Made by a program: the position numbers and the translations under genes
Part shown: positions 58,988-64,000 of the stretch, piece after piece
Position numbering within the stretch: position 1 is the first letter of the stretch
Layout: the number at the start of each line of letters is the position of its first letter
The notes under the pieces: generated by a model
Databases searched by the model: none
Told to the model about the DNA's origin: nothing
Seen by the model: only the letters and a program-made list of their open reading frames with translations
Source: Aselliscus stoliczkanus
Taxonomy: Eukaryota > Chordata > Mammalia > Chiroptera > Hipposideridae
Assembly (NCBI GenBank): GCA_033961575.1
Contig: CM066732.1
Location: 66,130,687-66,194,686, forward strand
Direction: 5' to 3'
DNA length: 64,000 bases

Positions 58988-59560
58988 TGCATCCAGGATT
59001 AGGGAGGATTTAATCCTAGGATAACAAAACAACAGGAAACATACCTTATCTTATCACTTTGTTTTTAGAAGAAAAAAAAAATCATCACATTTTGACCAAA
59101 AAAGGTTTATACAAACTCTGAAAAAAATGAGAGAAAAATGAGCAATCATGAAATAATAAAAATAAAGTAAGAGTAACAAAAAAGAACCATTATTATGAAG
59201 ATAATGAGACTGGACACTGATAAGATTAATTTTGACCTGTTCTTTAACAATTTTTCACCGTCTAGTCACTGAGATCTAGAATTGTTATTCTGTACACAGT
59301 CTCCAGGCTATCCTTAATGATCCTTGGGAAAACATGTTCCCCCAAAGCTGCAGCCTTCTTTCCTAAACATGGGGCATTTCCCTTGCTTTTTATATTTTGT
59401 GCTTCACTTGCGAATGATATCTGCCTTCAGAATAAGCCTGTGTCTTGCCATTCTCCACCATAGGGAAAGTAATCTCCAATCTGTCTTTGGAAAACTCCTT
59501 ACCACTGACTGATCATTTAGAAGCAAAATATTAGAAGCATGCCTCATACTAAGTATTACC
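58988..59560. other. Unassigned DNA
   Basis: No gene or repeat recognised. Confidence 0.5.
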
Positions 59561-59639
59561 TGGGGCCTAATTTTTTACTGTTGTACCTCATTCTTCAGAT
59601 TAGATTTTGTTAGAGACTGATAGCTTTGCTACCTCTTCA

Positions 59640-59780
59640 TCAAAATGAAATTCCTTTCCATTTTATGGTATGCTATGTATTCCAGACTCCCTTGTAGTTT
59701 GGTGTGGCCTTGTGTCTAGCTTCTGCCAATGGAATGGGAGTGAAGTGATGTGTATGCCCTCTCTTTTAGCATTTCTAAAC
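59640..59780. repeat. Old interspersed repeat fragment (unnamed)
   Basis: CCAGACTCCCTTGTAGTTTGG, TGTGGCCTTGTGTCTAGCTTCTGCCAATGG resembles a common mammalian repeat. A related motif occurs at 60455-60540 (CCTCTCTTGCAGGTGTGTGGCCATGTAAC). The family name is not recalled. The MITE at 59783 sits at its edge. Confidence 0.4.
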
Positions 59781-59782
59781 TA

Positions 59783-59860
59783 TTGGGTTGTCAGAAAAGT
59801 CATGACATATTTTTCTGTTTTTTGTTGCAAAAATGTGTCATGACTTTCCCGACAACCTAA
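59783..59860. mobile_element. 78-bp palindromic mariner MITE
   Basis: Starts TTGGGTTGTCAGAAAAGTCA and ends in its inverted repeat, between TA at 59781-59782 and 59861-59862. The first half matches the left end of the 38752 mariner, including the ATTTTTCTGTTTT-like inner part. The second half matches its right end, including TGTTGCAAA before TGTCATGACTT. So it is that mariner with everything internal removed. No coding capacity. The primate element MADE1 has the same design, but its repeat sequence differs. Confidence 0.92.
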
Positions 59861-59862
59861 TA

Positions 59863-61170
59863 TAATAGCCACTGGAAATAGATACATAAAGGAATTATTT
59901 TACACAGTCCAATTAAATAAAGTGAAATCATTATTTTCAAAAGGATGCATGCAAGTGTATATATGTGTATGTACTGACAAATGAGACAGAGGCTATTGCA
60001 GAAAGTGATGAGTATATATTGTCAATTATAAAAGTCTAAAATAACAGGAAAACCACTGCCAAATGATTTTGATGTTTTGTCACATTATAGCAAATCAAGT
60101 ACTTTACAACAGCCGGGTGTTATGAAACATAACCAACTAAATAACTCCCTGAATTTTTCATGTCAAATGAGACATTTGATAGTCTTTGACGGAATGTAAG
60201 TAAGGATACACACACCATTTCCAGGCTAAGGCACGGGTATGCATGAATATATACGTTTAAAGGCAGCAGATACATTGATTTTGAGTCACCAGGACATGAG
60301 GAACCATTTGTGAGCCTGGTAGATCAGACTCTGCATCACCCTGAGATCCTAGAATTTGACTTTGGATTGTTTATCTTGACGAGGGGGATGAGTGTCTCTT
60401 CTGTGAAAGGAAGGCTGTAAAGGTAAGTAGCAACAGAGGGGCAGATAGTTACGTGTTCCCCAGCCTCTCTTGCAGGTGTGTGGCCATGTAACTTGTCCTC
60501 ACTAATAGATTATGACCTAGAGACATGTGTACCCTCAAGACCAAGGCTTTTAAGCAGTGAATGTGTCTCCTCCATATTCGTTTGTCCTCCTCACTTCTGC
60601 TTTGACATTTGCTTATTAGAATGTGTCTGTGGGTTTATTGGATGATTCAGTAATGGGAAGGAAATAACTTATTTCACTGTTTTCCAACTTCTCAGAAGTT
60701 CAACTAACTTCTCAAAAAGGAGTGGGCTTAGAAGCAAACATGATAAAACTAAGAGGTTAAAAAGTATTTTAGAGAATGATGGGAAATGGATTTAATTAAA
60801 TGTTAGAAGTGTTCTTATAAATACAAATCCTTAATAGTAATAATAATTGTAATAATATATTATAAAATATATATAATTTGAAATATAGTAAGCATATAGT
60901 AAAGTATTTCTCATATTTTCTCAAGAAGCTCATGAGTTGCCTTGTCTCCATAGTAAAAAATATTAAGCCACATGGAAGAAAAGCAATATGTGACTACATC
61001 ATTATAAATATTTATTGTATGCTATCTTATTTTTAAGTATCAATTCATATCTACCTTGGATAACTCACTATGACTATAGTGTTCAGAGGAACAAAAAAAA
61101 ATGCTTGGAAGCAGCATAAACTCAATACATCTTGATAATCATAGGGACAGTTTGTCTAAATGCTTATTTA
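59863..61170. other. Unassigned DNA
   Basis: Apart from the repeat-like motif at 60455-60610, nothing recognised. Positions 60838-60890 are an AT-rich simple-repeat-like stretch. Confidence 0.45.
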
Positions 61171-61184
61171 AACGTTCATTTAGA

Positions 61185-61815
61185 TCTCCCTTCTATGTGG
61201 AACCTAAAGAATAAAATAAACAAGACAGAGACAGACTCAGATATAGAAAACATTTTGATGGTTGCCAGATGGGAGGGGGTTGGGGAAAAGAGTGAAAAAG
61301 CAGAAGGGATTAAGAAGTACAAATTGGTAGTTACAAAATAGTTATGGGGATCTAAAGTAAAGCACAGGGAATACAGTCAATAATATGGTAATAACTATGT
61401 ATAGTGCCAGGTGGGTTCCAGGCTATTCGGAGATCACTTTGTAAATTATATACGTGTAAATGTCTAACCACTATGCTGTACACCTGAAACTAATATAAAA
61501 TAAAATTAAATGTCAACTGTAATCAAAAAATTTTTTAGAAGTGGGGAGAAAGTTGAAGGGGAATAAGAGGTTCAGATTTCTAGATATAAAACAAATAAGT
61601 CATGGGGATGTAACATACAGAGTGGGGAATATAGTCAATAATATTGTGATAGAGTGGTACAGTGTCAGATGGTTCCTGGACTTATCATGGTGATCACTTC
61701 CCAGGGTATATAAATGTTGAATAACTATGGTTTACAACTGAAACTAACATAATATTGTATGTTAGCTATATTTTAATAAAATCTTCAAAAAATTACATAA
61801 ATAAAATAATAGATA
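61185..61815 (+). mobile_element. LINE-1 3' end with doubled 3' UTR
   Basis: Plus-strand: CTATGTGGAACCTAAAGAATAAAATAAAC, GATGGTTGCCAGATGGGAGGGGGTTGGGG, GAAGTACAAATTGGTAGTTAC, CTATGCTGTACACCTGAAACTAATA, then after an A-rich stretch (about 61500-61530) a second, similar segment with CATGGGGATGTAACATACAG and CTGAAACTAACATAATATTG. The same order occurs inside one TSD-bounded insertion at 10850-11450. The 3' tail is A-rich and approximate. 5'-truncated. The 69-codon frame at 61132 overlaps it by chance. Confidence 0.8.
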
Positions 61816-61969
61816 TCAATAATAACATGGACATTTAATTTGATTTGCAGAAGTGAACAAACATGCCTACACATTTTATATAGACTTTCAAAAGTTGGGG
61901 AATGTAACTGAACTTTATATATGTTATTTTAGGTGCATTTGATCAATTTGCCTCAGTATTCCAGTCTCC

Positions 61970-62145
61970 AATGCCACCTGAATGGAATCCTGGTTTTTCT
62001 TCCACTTAAACATAACTGTGGAGGTATCACTTAGGCTTCATTGCTCAGTTTTTTCATCTAAAAAATGGTGACAATAATCCTTAGTCATTTCATAGGGCTG
62101 ATGTGCAATGAAAATGAGATCATGTGTTTGTTCAAGTCCTTTTTT
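61970..62145 (+). repeat. MIR fragment
   Basis: CATTGCTCAGTTTTTTCATCTAAAAAATGG and CATTTCATAGGGCTGATGTGCAATG match the plus-strand MIR core and 3' region. Confidence 0.75.
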
Positions 62146-64000
62146 AAAACAATAAATTTGTATAAAAAGAAAAAAAAATTCATTTAAACATATCCTATGC
62201 ACCATGCAGACTGAGTCTCTAAACTCCAGTGAAGAGTGGGCCATCATTATATCATTTAGTCATTCAGTATTAAACTTCCTGAAAAATTTTTAGAAGGGGT
62301 CCTTTAGATTCTTTTATGTTGCATGTATTCTGTTATTCTCAATCAGTAAGTGTTGGTTGAGCACTCCTGGAATGCACAATTTAAAGACTTGTCTTTAAAT
62401 GATATTAAAAATGTGCTACAGAAACTGATTCTATAGTTAATAGACTACTTAACCTATCTCATTCTACCTCTCTTTATGCCCCACCTCTCTTTATGCCCCA
62501 TCATGTACTGTATAAGACATAGATTGTTAGCTGTATTCTCTGTTTAACTCAGTTTAGTAATAAACAATCATCCTAAGTAGATTCCCTCATAGGACAGAAC
62601 AGTGTATTTCTGTTTAAGATTTTCCTTCTCAAATGTTTTTATATAAAGAAATGTTTAATAGTAAATTAAAAGTGCTTAACAAAGGCTTATCTAAAGTAGT
62701 CTATCATTAAAAAATACTTACTAATCTTGAGCAAAAATAAAAATGAAAAATATAGTTCCCAAAACTGAAAATTAAGAAAATATTACAAAGATTATCAGAC
62801 TCTGGTGACCTTGAAATTGAAATAGAAAATTGAATGAAGAATACCTTGGAATGTTAGAAAAAATGATTAATGTTAACTCCCTTTTAGATTTGAAGTTAAA
62901 ACTGTAATAATCAATTTTAGATTTGAGGCTATAAACTAGAATCATATGAGTCTAAGCTAATTCTTTTCACACAGTTCTGCACACTTAAAAGAAAAATCTT
63001 AATTCTCTGAAAGTAAACCTTGCCTTGGAGGCCTTAGAATGCAAATTCAGCAGCTCAGTAATGAAGGTTGTTTCTCTTGCTGATTCCCGTTAAAGTGTCC
63101 CTGGGTATCATTTCAGTTAGGGTAAGTTCAATGAAGCAGTGTGTCTTTTGCAACTTGTTGTGGTGAAATGAAACTGATTAACTCAGTGAGCTTTAAAAAT
63201 GTCTAGTGCAGCTGGCTGATTAGTCTTGTCTATTTTCTGTCCGTGTTTGCTACACAGCTTTGTTTCTCTAAATGTCTTGCTAAGTGTTCACTGGCATGAA
63301 GAGGAAAATCCACACATTTCACTGTTTTGTAAATGCCTGATTTAAAAAGCAAAATAACAAAATGTCTTATCTACAAAATCAACCATGTAGTAACCAAATT
63401 AAAGAAATAATTTCAACGTATTGTATAATATATACTTTGTATATGATGTGTATGCATATGATATATATGATGACTATTTGAATATTCATATATACTGTGA
63501 CTATTTTATGGTAAAATGTATCAATAACCTAGATACATAGACTCAAAGCTGGTCTACAAGGAAACACTTTCTACTTTATCCAGCTGCAGTATTTTTGAAC
63601 ATGTTCAAATTTATATTATGGTCTATTCAATGGAAGAAGAGTCAAAGGAGGCCTCTATATTAGTCAGAAACCACAACACTGGAGCCCAAACAGGAAGCAC
63701 AAAACTATTAATAGATTGCTTAATGACTGTATCTGGCAGATTCAGAAACCATTAGCTTTGTGTATAGAAAGGGAAGCTACAGTATGTCCTAGATACACTC
63801 ATTGATTTCTGTGAGATCCTTTAGCATCTTCAGTTTCCTGGAATTGATCAACCAAAATTCTGGAATAAAGAGAAGGAGTAGATCAAAAAGTGTCCCAGAT
63901 AATAATATATGACCAATTACAGAATAGAAGCTTTTTTAGTTGGAAGAGAAGATGGAAAAGTTGAGTAGCGTTTGTACAATATTACAAAATTGTGACAGTT
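62146..64000. other. Unassigned DNA at the right end
   Basis: No gene is supported. Positions 62466-62500 carry a short direct repeat (ACCTCTCTTTATGCCCC twice). Positions 63030-63320 are free of recognised repeats and less simple in composition than their surroundings. Confidence 0.45.

Noticed and set aside
59783..59860. Identification of the MITE as MADE1
   Set aside because: Same size and design, but the inverted repeats match the local 38.7-kb mariner and not the MADE1/Hsmar1 sequence as I remember it.

Overview
The window is mammalian nuclear DNA. It is AT-rich, has microsatellites, and is built largely from interspersed repeats: LINE-1, LINE-2, MIR, LTRs, hAT and mariner. I found no exon of a recognisable host gene, no rRNA or tRNA gene and no prokaryotic feature. 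Almost every long open frame is part of a LINE-1, a mariner transposase or a low-complexity tract. It reads as intergenic or deep intronic sequence. The host is probably a laurasiatherian. Two mariner families, a short tRNA-like SINE and the LINE-1 3' UTR types would suit a non-vespertilionid (perhaps rhinolophoid) bat, but that assignment is from memory and weak.

Layout. 1-10.8 kb: mostly unassigned DNA with MIR fragments, two copies of the young SINE, a short LINE-1 tail with clear target-site duplications (TSDs) and a MER5-like hAT fragment. 10.85-15.73 kb: a LINE-1 on the minus strand, bounded by a 12-bp near-perfect TSD, with an internal deletion that fuses ORF2 to ORF1 and a doubled 3' UTR. 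16.3-19 kb: a third SINE, an LTR inside an L2, and a second LTR with a 4-bp TSD inside another LINE-1. 19-31 kb: long L2 remnants, an old LINE-1 tail and a MaLR-like LTR inside a LINE-1/HAL1-like remnant. 31.7-32.2 kb: a large CAC/CAG-type repeat. 32.5-37 kb: three LTRs, one inside an L2 and one inside an old LINE-1, plus a fifth SINE.

38.2-40.0 kb: a 5'-truncated LINE-1 with a 13-bp perfect TSD, then a 1,282-bp mariner with both terminal inverted repeats and TA duplications. 41.2-50.4 kb: a 9.2-kb nest in which an old L2 was split by a near-full-length LINE-1, which was split by a second truncated LINE-1, which was split by a solo LTR. 50.4-64 kb: L2 and MIR remnants, a 98-bp tandem duplication, two internally deleted copies of a second mariner family, a MaLR-like LTR, a 78-bp palindromic MITE that is the two ends of the 38.7-kb mariner joined together, and a LINE-1 3' end with the same doubled 3' UTR.

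The elements are related in three ways. The LINE-1s probably supplied the machinery that moved the SINEs, which have A-rich tails and 11-16 bp TSDs. The mariner at 38.7 kb represents the family that could have mobilised the MITE at 59.8 kb. The two deleted mariners at 54.8 and 58.4 kb come from one other family. All transposase and LINE-1 frames here are broken, so I see no element able to move itself. Boundaries marked approximate rest on by-eye comparison with remembered consensus sequences.
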